Positions 7,509 through 16,457 of a DNA stretch of 36,265 nt are shown piece by piece. Position 1 is the stretch's first letter. Each line of letters begins with the position of its first letter. The notes under the pieces are model-generated. The model had not been told where the DNA came from. It did no database searches and saw nothing but the letters and a program-made list of their open reading frames with translations. The DNA lies in the NCBI GenBank assembly GCA_023143685.1, contig JAGLHE010000079.1:1-36265 (forward strand), read 5' to 3'. The position numbers and the translations under genes were made by a program. This stretch comes from Candidatus Omnitrophota bacterium. Lineage in GTDB: Bacteria > Omnitrophota > Gorgyraeia > Zapsychrales > JANLHA01.

Positions 7509-8771
7509 TTAATCAAAAAACCTATCCGGCAACTTTATGTGCCGCTTTTCAAACTTTTTAAAGAAAGAAGGTTTTTTATTGGTTTTGACCCATTCCCCTT
7601 CGATCTTATCATCAAAGCTGTCTTCTTTTTGTTCAAACCGAAAAACATCATGCATAATCACATCCTGCTTCGCGTCATCCCAGTCAACATCTGTCATGTA
7701 TGTCAAACGACGTTTCCCGTCAGGGAACAACTCAATATGAACAATCAGATCAATAGCCCTCGCGATCTGTTTATAAATCACCTCGGTACTCAGCCGGATT
7801 CCTGTCATCAACATCATCGTAACCATACGGCTAAAACAATCTTCCGGTGATTCCGCGTGAACAATCGCTAAAGACCCTGAGTGCCCACTGGAGATAGACT
7901 CAATCAAGTCCAACATCTCTTCCGACCGTACTTCCCCGACGATAATTCGATCAGGCCTCATACGCAACGAATTCACAAAAAGATCCCGGATAGAAATCGC
8001 ACCTTTCCCTTCCACATTCGCCCCCTTTGACTGCAACGTAACAACGTGATCCTGATGCAACCGGAGTTCAGGGGTATCTTCAATCGTAATAATCCGTTCG
8101 TGGTCCGGAATATATTTGGACAAAACATTTAACGTGGTTGTTTTTCCTGTCCCGGTTGCCCCGCAAAAGACAACATTTAACTTAGCCTTCATTGCTCCGA
8201 TAAGAAGGGTTGCCATCTCATCATTCAGGGTTCCCGCTTTTAAGAGTTGGTCAACCTCTGAAATGTTAGCAAATTTACGTATCGTCATAACAGGGCCAAT
8301 CAACGAGCATGGAGGCAGAAGGACATTAACACGCGAACCATCTGTCATCGAAAAGTCAACATAAGGAGAGGATTCATCCACACGCTTATTTGAACCGGAC
8401 GCCGCAAGTATCTTTTGGATCGAGTGCAATAAATGTTCATTGCTTTCGAACTTCACATCCGTCAATTCAATCTTCCCTGCTTTTTGAACATAAATCGCGC
8501 TCGCCCCATTAATCATAATCTCTGTAATTTCCGGATCTTCTACGAGAGGACGGATCGGGCCTAAACTGACAACCGAACTAACCAGGCTCCGGATCAGAGC
8601 AACTCGCATCTCCATTGTCACCTCAAGCTGGTCTTCCGCGCAAAGATCAGAAATAGCTTTATCCACAAAAACTCTTAACTGGTCTTCTGTCATAGAATCT
8701 TTAACAGATAAAAAATCTGTCTTCTGAATCAGATATTGATGAATCATTGTTTTGATTTCACCGATAGACAT
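7509..8771 (-). CDS. cpaF: CpaF/TadA-type secretion ATPase
   Basis: This is a hexameric VirB11/GspE-superfamily ATPase of the Tad/Flp pilus type. Counting from the ATG at 8771, the protein is 420 aa. It has an N-terminal helical domain, the conserved MINGASAIYVQ segment, a Walker A GATGTGKTTTLN at about 204-215, an Asp box (ITIEDTPEL), the Walker B region RMRPDRIIVGEVRSEEMLDL, and the His box GHSGSLAIVHAESPEDCFSR. This start is preferred over a GTG at 8783 because GAGGT lies five bases before it. No other tad, cpa or pilin gene is nearby; it sits between rseP and proS. The partner system is therefore unknown from this window. Confidence 0.88.
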   Translation of the reverse strand: MSIGEIKTMIHQYLIQKTDFLSVKDSMTEDQLRVFVDKAISDLCAEDQLEVTMEMRVALIRSLVSSVVSLGPIRPLVEDPEITEIMINGASAIYVQKAGKIELTDVKFESNEHLLHSIQKILAASGSNKRVDESSPYVDFSMTDGSRVNVLLPPCSLIGPVMTIRKFANISEVDQLLKAGTLNDEMATLLIGAMKAKLNVVFCGATGTGKTTTLNVLSKYIPDHERIITIEDTPELRLHQDHVVTLQSKGANVEGKGAISIRDLFVNSLRMRPDRIIVGEVRSEEMLDLIESISSGHSGSLAIVHAESPEDCFSRMVTMMLMTGIRLSTEVIYKQIARAIDLIVHIELFPDGKRRLTYMTDVDWDDAKQDVIMHDVFRFEQKEDSFDDKIEGEWVKTNKKPSFFKKFEKRHIKLPDRFFD

Positions 8772-8802
8772 AATGGACCTCACCTTTCTTCAAAAAAGAT
8801 AA

Positions 8803-10176
8803 TTATGGTGCTGAACTTCCCCTAAACTGCCCTACAAATTCACTAATTTTTTCTATCCATCCAACTTGAACAATATCGTTATATAAAACAAAAAGCATCA
8901 AACACATAAGCAAGCTAAACCCGATTTTTGTTAAACCCTCTTCGAGTTTCATCGGTAACGGCGCGTTTCTGATTTTCTCAATAATCAAGAAAAATAAATG
9001 CCCTCCGTCAAGAACCGGGATTGGGAAAAGGTTAAAAATTGCCAAACTCGCGCTAATTATTGCCATAATAAGAACAAGATACGAAGCCCCCATCGCAGCC
9101 GCGTCACTAACCACTCCAAAAATACGGATAGGCCCTCCCACCGTATCCTTAGCTGACCTGGCACCGACAACCACAGAATAGACTGCCCTTAATGTTAATT
9201 TCGTAACCCCCCACAATTCTTCCCAGGCATACCTCACAGAATCTACTAATCCAAATCGGTACATTTCCATGTCAGGCCCTGCACGAACAATCCCTATCAT
9301 CCTTATTTGCTTTTCCCCTTCTGAGGTTTTAATTTTTCTTTCAGTCGGGTAAAGCTCTTTTTCAATAACAACGCCATCTCTTTCAATTTTCAGAAGCAAT
9401 GATGTTTCCTGTGAATTCGCAATATTCGTATGGACATCTTCCCATGTTAATGTCTTAACTTCTCCGACCTGGATCACCTTATCGTCAGGCCTTAAACCTG
9501 CCTTTTCAGCCGGACTATCCTTTAAAACCTCACCGATAGCGACCTCGTTATAAAACCCGATTCCCATATCCATAAATGTTTTCTTTTCACCAAGGACATC
9601 ATCCCTTTCAATAATATCAGGAATTATTATTTTTGTAATTCTCTGACTCCCTCGCAAAATATCCACGTTCAACTCACCTTCACGTCCCCCGGCCAACATC
9701 CTGTCCATCTGCAGTTCGCTATAGACGTTCCTGGAATCTAACGCGACAATTTTGTCTCCAGCTTGGATCCCTGCTTCATATGCTGCCCCTCCCTCATCGA
9801 TCTCCTGAACGGTCATGGATTGCCCGGGGAAAGCCGCGAGAAAAAGGAGGACAAAACACAAATACGCAAAAACATAATTAACTACAGGCCCCATCAACAC
9901 AATCGCGGCACGGTGCCCAACTGAATGAGAATAAAATTCATCCTTGGTTCCAATACATTCTTCCCGTTCATCCCCTGCCATCTTCACATAGCCACCTAAA
10001 GGGATTGCACAAATCATAAATTCAGTTCCATCGTGCATATGAGAAAAAATCTTTTTCCCAAACCCGACAGAAAACTTCTCCACACGAACACCAAGCTTCC
10101 GGGCAGTAATAAAATGGCCCCATTCATGGACAATGATTAAAATGCTTAAGACGACAATAAAAACAATTAAACTCAT
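8803..10176 (-). CDS. rseP: RIP zinc metalloprotease RseP (site-2 protease)
   Basis: This inner-membrane protease performs intramembrane cleavage, for example of anti-sigma factors and signal peptides. The 457-aa protein has the HEWGH zinc site at residues 17-21 in the first membrane helix, followed by GVRVEKFSVGFG. It has two tandem PDZ domains (about 125-200 and 210-285; the second contains SPAEKAGLRPDDKVIQV). The second zinc-ligand motif NLFPIPVLDGGHLFF is near residue 390, and there is a C-terminal membrane helix. AAAGGA precedes the ATG. The order uppS-cdsA-dxr-rseP is widely conserved in bacteria and links isoprenoid, phospholipid and envelope-stress functions. Confidence 0.95.
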   Translation of the reverse strand: MSLIVFIVVLSILIIVHEWGHFITARKLGVRVEKFSVGFGKKIFSHMHDGTEFMICAIPLGGYVKMAGDEREECIGTKDEFYSHSVGHRAAIVLMGPVVNYVFAYLCFVLLFLAAFPGQSMTVQEIDEGGAAYEAGIQAGDKIVALDSRNVYSELQMDRMLAGGREGELNVDILRGSQRITKIIIPDIIERDDVLGEKKTFMDMGIGFYNEVAIGEVLKDSPAEKAGLRPDDKVIQVGEVKTLTWEDVHTNIANSQETSLLLKIERDGVVIEKELYPTERKIKTSEGEKQIRMIGIVRAGPDMEMYRFGLVDSVRYAWEELWGVTKLTLRAVYSVVVGARSAKDTVGGPIRIFGVVSDAAAMGASYLVLIMAIISASLAIFNLFPIPVLDGGHLFFLIIEKIRNAPLPMKLEEGLTKIGFSLLMCLMLFVLYNDIVQVGWIEKISEFVGQFRGSSAP

Positions 10177-10202
10177 AAATTAATTCCTTTAAAAGTAAAA
10201 GC

Positions 10203-11357
10203 TTACAACTTCTTTAAAATAATCTCCTGTGCTTTCACGCGTGCGGCTGTATCCGCAGCCAAAATTTCTTTTAAACCAGGATTGCGTTTATTCTTATGCT
10301 GCAACACCGTCTTTTCAACGATCCGGTGTATATTAACAAACGACATCTTCCCTTTTAAAAACGCGCTTACCGCTTCTTCATCCGCAGCGTTTAAGACAGC
10401 TGGAAGCGTTCCTCCCTCTCCTGCCACATGAATCGCCAATCCTAAAGACGGAAACTTTTTAAAATCCGGTTTTTTAAAGGTTAATTGCTTTAATTTAAAA
10501 AAGTCAACGTCCTTTAAGCCCGTATCTAACCGCTCCGGATACGTTAAGGCATATTGGATTGGGATACGCATATCTGTTATCCCTAATTGCGCCATAATTG
10601 AACCATCCTGAAAACTAACCATAGAGTGGATAATAGCCTCTGGATGGATCACAACCTCAATGTCCGCAATCTTCAAATCAAACAATCTCTGCGCTTCAAT
10701 AATTTCAAAACCCTTATTCATCAAGGTTGCCGAATCAACCGTAATCTTCTTCCCCATTTTCCAGCGAGGGTGAGCCAGGATTTGTTCAACCGTTATTTTC
10801 CCAAACCGCGCCTTCGGAACTTTATCCAGGGCACCGCCGGATGCTGTCAGATAAATTTTTCTTAAATCAGAACGACGCTGTCCTTCCAGGCACTGAAAGA
10901 TCGCACTCTGCTCACTATCTACCGGGATAATCTTTGCCTTATACTTCCTGGCCTGAGACATAATAATCTCACCGGCAATCACCAAGGCTTCTTTATTAGC
11001 CGGGGCAATGGTTTTCCCACATTGAACCGCTTTTAAAAACGGCTCTAACGCTGCACTGCCTGTCATGCCAATAACTACAACATCAACTTCTTTCAAAGAA
11101 ACAATGGAAGAAAGATCTTCCTCGGCATTAAGAACCTTCACCTTCTTTAGCCCTAAGCGATTTTTTAATCCTTTGACCGCATTAGGCCGGACAGCAACAT
11201 AGCGCGGCAAAAACTGTTTGATTTGCTTTTCAAGGAGCACATCATTATTAAAAGCAGTCAATCCAACGACCTTAAATTTCTTTGGATATCGGGAAATAAC
11301 TTTTAATGTGTTTATACCAATTGACCCTGTTGACCCCAGGATAACAATTTTTTTCAT
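10203..11357 (-). CDS. dxr: 1-deoxy-D-xylulose 5-phosphate reductoisomerase
   Basis: This enzyme makes 2-C-methyl-D-erythritol 4-phosphate with NADPH, the first committed step of the MEP isoprenoid pathway. The 384-aa protein has the NADPH-binding GSTGSIG at 8-14, the catalytic segment PVDSEQSAIFQCL with metal-binding Asp/Glu, ASGGALDK, and the WKMGKKITVDSATLMNKGFE block, all diagnostic of Dxr. It starts three bases after the cdsA stop, without a clear ribosome binding site of its own, which suggests translational coupling. Its product feeds the undecaprenyl synthesis carried out by the nearby uppS gene. Confidence 0.97.
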   Translation of the reverse strand: MKKIVILGSTGSIGINTLKVISRYPKKFKVVGLTAFNNDVLLEKQIKQFLPRYVAVRPNAVKGLKNRLGLKKVKVLNAEEDLSSIVSLKEVDVVVIGMTGSAALEPFLKAVQCGKTIAPANKEALVIAGEIIMSQARKYKAKIIPVDSEQSAIFQCLEGQRRSDLRKIYLTASGGALDKVPKARFGKITVEQILAHPRWKMGKKITVDSATLMNKGFEIIEAQRLFDLKIADIEVVIHPEAIIHSMVSFQDGSIMAQLGITDMRIPIQYALTYPERLDTGLKDVDFFKLKQLTFKKPDFKKFPSLGLAIHVAGEGGTLPAVLNAADEEAVSAFLKGKMSFVNIHRIVEKTVLQHKNKRNPGLKEILAADTAARVKAQEIILKKL

Positions 11358-11360
11358 ATG

Positions 11361-12185
11361 TTAAAGAGACCCTTGCAAAATCGAACTGATATAAAGATAA
11401 AATATCGGAGCAGAAAACAACAAACTATCGATAACGTCCAGGATTCCGCCCATCCCAGGAAGCAGTTTCCCTGAATCTTTCACATTACAATCTCTCTTAA
11501 TTAAAGATTCAGACAAATCTCCAAGCTGGCCAATTCCGCCAAAAAAAGCGCCCATCAGCATGACCTGCCAAACAGGGAAATCAATCGACGCAGGCAAAAA
11601 GGACCGGCACAAAACCGCGATCCCTACACTGCAAACTATGCTTCCCGCACTACCCTCAATCGACTTGTTTGGGCTAACCCTCGGGAACAACGGATGTTTG
11701 CCAATCCAACTTCCAACAAGTAACGCACCGATATCACCAAGCTTCGTAACCAACAAAATAAAACCTAACAGTTTAACTCCTTCAATCTCCGGCAAAAGGA
11801 ACCTGATCTTAATCAAAAAACTAAAAAGCCAAGAAACATAAAAGACTCCGAACATCGTTGTAGAAATACCCACAATCGCATTCGTATTATCTTTTCGCGC
11901 AAACTGTAAAATCAAAATTGTCAAAAAAGCTGTGATAATAAACAACAACTCCCAATTCCGTGTCAACTCAAACCCTCTAAAAATAGAAATGGGTATCCAA
12001 ACACCAATCACAATCCCCATATAACTATAAATGGGAATACCTTTCTTCTTGATCATGTAGAAGAATTCATACAACCCGCCCACTGTCAAAGACAAAACAA
12101 AAAACAACAAACCCCAATCAAAAAAAACAGCTACTGTAGTTAAAGCAATCATCACAACTGAACTAAAAAACCGTTTTTTTGACAT
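11361..12185 (-). CDS. cdsA: Phosphatidate cytidylyltransferase
   Basis: This integral membrane enzyme converts phosphatidate and CTP to CDP-diacylglycerol for phospholipid synthesis. The 274-aa protein is predominantly hydrophobic with about eight membrane segments. Family marks are SPNKSIEGSAGSI and the C-terminal signature SLIKRDCNVKDSGKLLPGMG, continuing GILDVIDSL. The classical HGG..DRxD reads MGG..DVID here, a variant familiar from Chlamydia and other PVC-like groups. AGGA lies eight bases before the ATG. The 120-base gap to uppS upstream is largely filled by a family B repeat. Confidence 0.93.
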   Translation of the reverse strand: MSKKRFFSSVVMIALTTVAVFFDWGLLFFVLSLTVGGLYEFFYMIKKKGIPIYSYMGIVIGVWIPISIFRGFELTRNWELLFIITAFLTILILQFARKDNTNAIVGISTTMFGVFYVSWLFSFLIKIRFLLPEIEGVKLLGFILLVTKLGDIGALLVGSWIGKHPLFPRVSPNKSIEGSAGSIVCSVGIAVLCRSFLPASIDFPVWQVMLMGAFFGGIGQLGDLSESLIKRDCNVKDSGKLLPGMGGILDVIDSLLFSAPIFYLYISSILQGSL

Positions 12186-12206
12186 ATCGTTTTTCCTGTT
12201 TCAAGC

Positions 12207-12305
12207 TTATTTTATAGTATAGGAATTTCAAGAACCCCATACGAAATTCCTATACGGCCATAAAATAGTTGCGAGCGATCAAAGATATCTAGTGAGTTTA
12301 TTTTA
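12207..12305 (+). repeat. Family B interspersed repeat, copy 2 (full, perfect inverted repeat)
   Basis: The core at 12217-12300 opens with a perfect 13-bp inverted repeat (GTATAGGAATTTC, 13-base spacer, GAAATTCCTATAC). It runs through ATAGTTGCGAGCGATCAAAG to GTGAGTTTA. It is flanked by TTATTTTA at 12207-12214 and again at 12298-12305, the latter touching the uppS stop. Since similar bases occur in the other copies, these eight bases may be element ends and not a target duplication. Confidence 0.85.
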
Positions 12306-13025
12306 CTATTTAGGTGTCTTGACTTGCCCGTACCGACGGTCTCTTCTCTGATATTCAAAAATTGCCTTATTGAATTCTTCAGGCGTAAATTCAGGCCAAT
12401 ATTTTTCTGTAAAATAAAATTCCGCGTAAGACAACTGCCATAAAAGAAAATTGCTGATGCGCTGTTCGCCGGATGTCCGGATCAACAAGTCCGGATCAGG
12501 AAAATCTTTCGTATATAAAAATCGACTAAAAAGCTCTTCATCAATTTGATCAACTCTTAATTCGTTATTTTTCACCCGGGTAGCGATACTTTTAACGGCA
12601 TCTAAAATTTCTACACGCGACCCATAATTAAAGGCCATATTCACAATAAGGCCTGTATTATTTTTTGTTAACTCAATGGCTTTTTCCAGGCTTTCAAGTA
12701 CAGCTTTCGGCAATCCATCCCTACGGCCAATTGAGGCGATACGGATATTAGATTTACCCAATTTTTTCGCACGCTTATTCAAAACTGATCCGACAGTTTT
12801 CATCAACATGGAAACTTCCGCCTTGGGCCTTTTCCAATTTTCCGTTGAAAATGTGAAAAACGTCAAAACCTCTATTCCCATTTGATTGGCAGCCTCAGAC
12901 ACCTCCTCAACACGATCGACACCTTCCCGATGTCCTTGAAAACGTGGGAACCCTTTACTTTTCGCCCAGCGACCATTACCGTCCATAATAATTGCCACAT
13001 GCCTCGGGAATCTCTTTTTCTGCAT
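12306..13025 (-). CDS. uppS: Isoprenyl transferase / undecaprenyl diphosphate synthase
   Basis: This cis-prenyltransferase elongates farnesyl diphosphate with isopentenyl units to make the C55 lipid carrier of peptidoglycan and O-antigen. The 239-aa product read from the ATG at 13025 begins MQKKRFPRHVAIIMDGNGRW with the catalytic Asp. It carries HREGVDRVEEV, TFFTFSTENWKRP and the RTSGEQRISNFLLWQLSYAE block, all diagnostic. The start at 13025 is favoured because GAAGG precedes it by nine bases and it gives the usual N-terminus. An in-frame ATG at 13061 would begin next to a terminator hairpin and lacks a ribosome binding site. It opens the uppS-cdsA-dxr-rseP set. Confidence 0.95.
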   Translation of the reverse strand: MQKKRFPRHVAIIMDGNGRWAKSKGFPRFQGHREGVDRVEEVSEAANQMGIEVLTFFTFSTENWKRPKAEVSMLMKTVGSVLNKRAKKLGKSNIRIASIGRRDGLPKAVLESLEKAIELTKNNTGLIVNMAFNYGSRVEILDAVKSIATRVKNNELRVDQIDEELFSRFLYTKDFPDPDLLIRTSGEQRISNFLLWQLSYAEFYFTEKYWPEFTPEEFNKAIFEYQRRDRRYGQVKTPK

Positions 13026-13062
13026 TAATATATACCTTCGTTCCGTAAATTTGAGGCTCATT

Positions 13063-13090
13063 AAAAAAATGGGGGATTTACATCCCCCAT
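13063..13090 (-). terminator. Rho-independent terminator
   Basis: The minus strand reads ATGGGGGAT, loop GTAA, ATCCCCCAT, then a run of seven T. The nine-pair perfect GC-rich stem with an immediate T tract is a textbook intrinsic terminator. It ends the unit of the OmpA-like lipoprotein and the coiled-coil protein and separates it from uppS. Confidence 0.9.
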
Positions 13091-13100
13091 CTATTTAAGA

Positions 13101-13141
13101 CTATTACATCAGTGGCACCCTAATAAGACATCTTGTAATAG
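13101..13141 (-). other. Long hairpin just upstream of the terminator
   Basis: CTATTACA (13101-13108) pairs perfectly with TGTAATAG (13134-13141), enclosing about 25 bases. It lies between the stop codon of the coiled-coil gene and the terminator hairpin. It may protect the mRNA 3' end or belong to a small RNA, but nothing in the sequence settles this. Confidence 0.45.
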
Positions 13142-13150
13142 TTCAAAACA

Positions 13151-13576
13151 TTACTGAGCAGCCACTGGTGCTGCTTGTTGCGCTGCTGCTTGTTCTGCTG
13201 CTACAGCTGCCTTTGCCGCAGACAACTCCGTTCTCAACTGACTAATCTCATTTTCCAACGATCCTTTTACCGCAGAAAGACTTTCAACTTCAGAAGACAC
13301 TCCTTGCAACACTGACTTTAATGTTGTAGTTTCCTCTTCCCCTTGCGTTACAATTTTCTGAATTGTACGGATCTTGTTTTGGGACTCCTTCAACTCCGCC
13401 TTGAGTTTAACAATTTTCTTTTGAGCAGAGTGCAATTGCTTCTCAGCCACCATTCTCTGATATTGTTCCTTTTGCAAATTTTCATCCATTTGGCTCGTTG
13501 TTACATTAGCACTCACAGCTAACACACATCCGATAATAGCAACTGCCACAGAAACCGCAATAATCATATTTTTCAT
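13151..13576 (-). CDS. Small exported coiled-coil protein of unknown function
   Basis: I do not recognise this 141-aa family. Residues 1-23 form a signal peptide or membrane anchor (MKNMIIAVSVAVAIIGCVLA). Residues 30-115 are a long charged heptad-like coiled coil (QKKIVKLKAELKESQNKI and similar). The tail is Ala/Gln-rich (AAVAAEQAAAQQAAPVAAQ). A clear GAAGGAG precedes the ATG. It follows the OmpA-like lipoprotein gene by 29 bases, shares its promoter, and is closed by a strong terminator. The architecture suggests a periplasmic or membrane-anchored filamentous spacer. A role like Lpp or a cell-envelope organiser working with the neighbouring peptidoglycan-binding lipoprotein is only an inference. 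Confidence 0.75.
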   Translation of the reverse strand: MKNMIIAVSVAVAIIGCVLAVSANVTTSQMDENLQKEQYQRMVAEKQLHSAQKKIVKLKAELKESQNKIRTIQKIVTQGEEETTTLKSVLQGVSSEVESLSAVKGSLENEISQLRTELSAAKAAVAAEQAAAQQAAPVAAQ

Positions 13577-13605
13577 TATAACTCCTTCAAATTTTTAGAG
13601 TTCAA

Positions 13606-14262
13606 TTACTTTAAATTCTCTGTTGAATGAGAAGCTTCTTGTTTTGTTGTCTTCGGTAAAATAACAATCTCAACTCTTCGGTTTTTCTGCCTGCCTACTT
13701 CCGTATCATTGCTCTCAACAGGATGATATTCACCAAAACCCGTCGCAGACAATCGCCCGGGAGCAACCTCATGCTCCTCAATCATGTAATGCAAAACACT
13801 CATCGCACGTGCAGATGACAGCTCCCAGTTTGATTTCCATCCTGAATGCTTAATCGGAATACTATCGGTATGTCCCTCAACGCCAACGTTCAAATCCTTG
13901 ACCGTAGTGTTTAAAACACGTGAAACCTTGTCGAGCTTGTATAGCGCTTCATCTCGAAGGACCGCTTTACCCGAATCAAAAAGGACCTCTGCGACAAAGG
14001 TAATAACCAAACCACGTTCCAACATTTCAACTTTAACTTCCTTATCGTCAATCTCACCTTTCAGCCTACTTTCCAGCTCAATTTTGGCACGTTCTAAAGC
14101 AGATAGTTCATCTTGCAATTTGCTGTATTCATTCTGCAATTTTGCAATTTTCCGGACATCTTTCCGACGGCCTTTTTGAAAAATAATCGTACATCCTGTT
14201 AAGCTGAAAGCACTTACACTCAGTACCACACATACCACTAACCGTAGAATTATTTTACGCAT
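13606..14262 (-). CDS. OmpA-family peptidoglycan-binding lipoprotein
   Basis: The 218-aa protein begins with a lipoprotein signal peptide, with lipobox LTGC placing the acylated Cys at residue 24. A coiled-coil linker (about 31-70) leads to an OmpA/MotB domain (about 82-203). The diaminopimelate-contacting residues are present as VEGHTD (D133) and NRRVEI (R196), with VLFDSGKAVL and WELSSARAMSVLHYM between them. It should tether an envelope membrane to peptidoglycan, similar to Pal or the soluble domain of MotB. The ATG at 14262 is chosen because GGAGG lies just upstream; a longer frame start at 14295 falls inside the promoter. It is cotranscribed with the coiled-coil gene downstream. Confidence 0.9.
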   Translation of the reverse strand: MRKIILRLVVCVVLSVSAFSLTGCTIIFQKGRRKDVRKIAKLQNEYSKLQDELSALERAKIELESRLKGEIDDKEVKVEMLERGLVITFVAEVLFDSGKAVLRDEALYKLDKVSRVLNTTVKDLNVGVEGHTDSIPIKHSGWKSNWELSSARAMSVLHYMIEEHEVAPGRLSATGFGEYHPVESNDTEVGRQKNRRVEIVILPKTTKQEASHSTENLK

Positions 14263-14285
14263 AGCGCCTCCTTTTTTGCTTTTCA

Positions 14286-14314
14286 ACATTACCATACGCC
14301 TTTTTTAAAGTCAA
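14286..14314 (-). promoter_or_regulatory. Sigma-70-like promoter for the OmpA-type lipoprotein unit
   Basis: On the minus strand TTGACT (14309-14314) is followed after 17 bases by TAATGT (14286-14291). The -35 box is near consensus and the spacing ideal; the -10 box is weaker, matching the key T-A-T positions. The start site would lie about 15-20 bases before the GGAGG-preceded ATG at 14262. Confidence 0.65.
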
Positions 14315-14340
14315 GGATATTCTACATACTATATATAATA

Positions 14341-15645
<1,305 letters not shown>

Positions 15646-15694
15646 TCATTCTTTTATGAAACTAAAATTCCGTTTCCCTCTTTTTACACATTCC

Positions 15695-16435
15695 TCAAAA
15701 ATAATACATCAGAAGAACAACTCCATAAGCAAAAAAAATGGCTGAAATAATGATCTGCACCTTTGACTGAGACGAGATCATCTTTGCCCTAAACTTCTGC
15801 GACCTTGACACCCATTGCCCCGCACTCAAGACAACAAAAAGGGGCAAGACAAAAACAACAACATAAAGAATTAAATTAAAAACAGCAGATGCCTGTTTCC
15901 CTAAAATCTCCTGATAAAGCATGATCGTAATATACTGGTCGGCCGGCCAAGCCGATTCTAAAAAAGCAACCAACCCTCCACAACAAAACGACACTGCTCC
16001 ACAGCCTATCTTGTATCGCAGTTTTCTTTTTTCCCCATCCTTTTTACCACCAAAACATCCGCAGCTGTTTGAGCTAAATAATACAGGGGTAATTACCAAA
16101 CGCGCATCGCCGCCATCTTTCTTAACAATTATCCAATCCCGAAAGAAAAGAGCGCCCGTTACCACGAAAACAACTGCGGCACAAAAGTAAAAAACATCCA
16201 GAAACAGGTCATATCTTTTCGACGACAAAAAAGGATCAAATGTCCCTAACGCAATATATCCCGTCACAATACCAACGCCAGCGATAAAGCACCATCCCTG
16301 AATTCGCAAAGAGTGCCGGAAACGATTTATCAAAAAAAGAAATACCGCAAAAAGTACCAAGGCGGTTAAAGCCCCGGGGTTGGCACTATCAACAAATCCT
16401 GCTCTAACCGCTGGTGGAAACCTGAATGCCATCAT
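15695..16435 (-). CDS. DsbD/CcdA-like membrane protein lacking the catalytic cysteines
   Basis: This is a polytopic protein of about 246 aa with six hydrophobic segments. The opening AGFVDSANPGALTALVL resembles the first helix of DsbD/CcdA electron transporters (usually D..NPCA). The later CGGLVAFLESAWPADQYITIM resembles their fourth helix (usually LE..CTGQVYLP). In both places the redox Cys is missing: NPG replaces NPC, and AWPADQ replaces ACTGQ. Cys-rich patches remain elsewhere (SCGCFGG; IGCGAVSFCCGG). A start at 16435 is preferred because AGGA precedes it by eight bases; 16444 is an alternative. It follows serA by 22 bases. Family membership is inferred from motif pattern only. Confidence 0.6.
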   Translation of the reverse strand: MMAFRFPPAVRAGFVDSANPGALTALVLFAVFLFLINRFRHSLRIQGWCFIAGVGIVTGYIALGTFDPFLSSKRYDLFLDVFYFCAAVVFVVTGALFFRDWIIVKKDGGDARLVITPVLFSSNSCGCFGGKKDGEKRKLRYKIGCGAVSFCCGGLVAFLESAWPADQYITIMLYQEILGKQASAVFNLILYVVVFVLPLFVVLSAGQWVSRSQKFRAKMISSQSKVQIIISAIFFAYGVVLLMYYF

Positions 16436-16457
16436 GTTTTGCATCCTATGAAAGAAC

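Noticed and set aside
12207-12305. TTATTTTA at both ends of family B copy 2 as a target-site duplication
   Set aside because: Similar bases occur at the matching ends of other copies (36240-36250; GAGTTTATTT at 21719-21728), so they may belong to the element itself.
14263-14295. Longer start for the OmpA-type lipoprotein
   Set aside because: It would begin inside the promoter -10 region, and the GGAGG site and lipoprotein signal peptide both fit the ATG at 14262.
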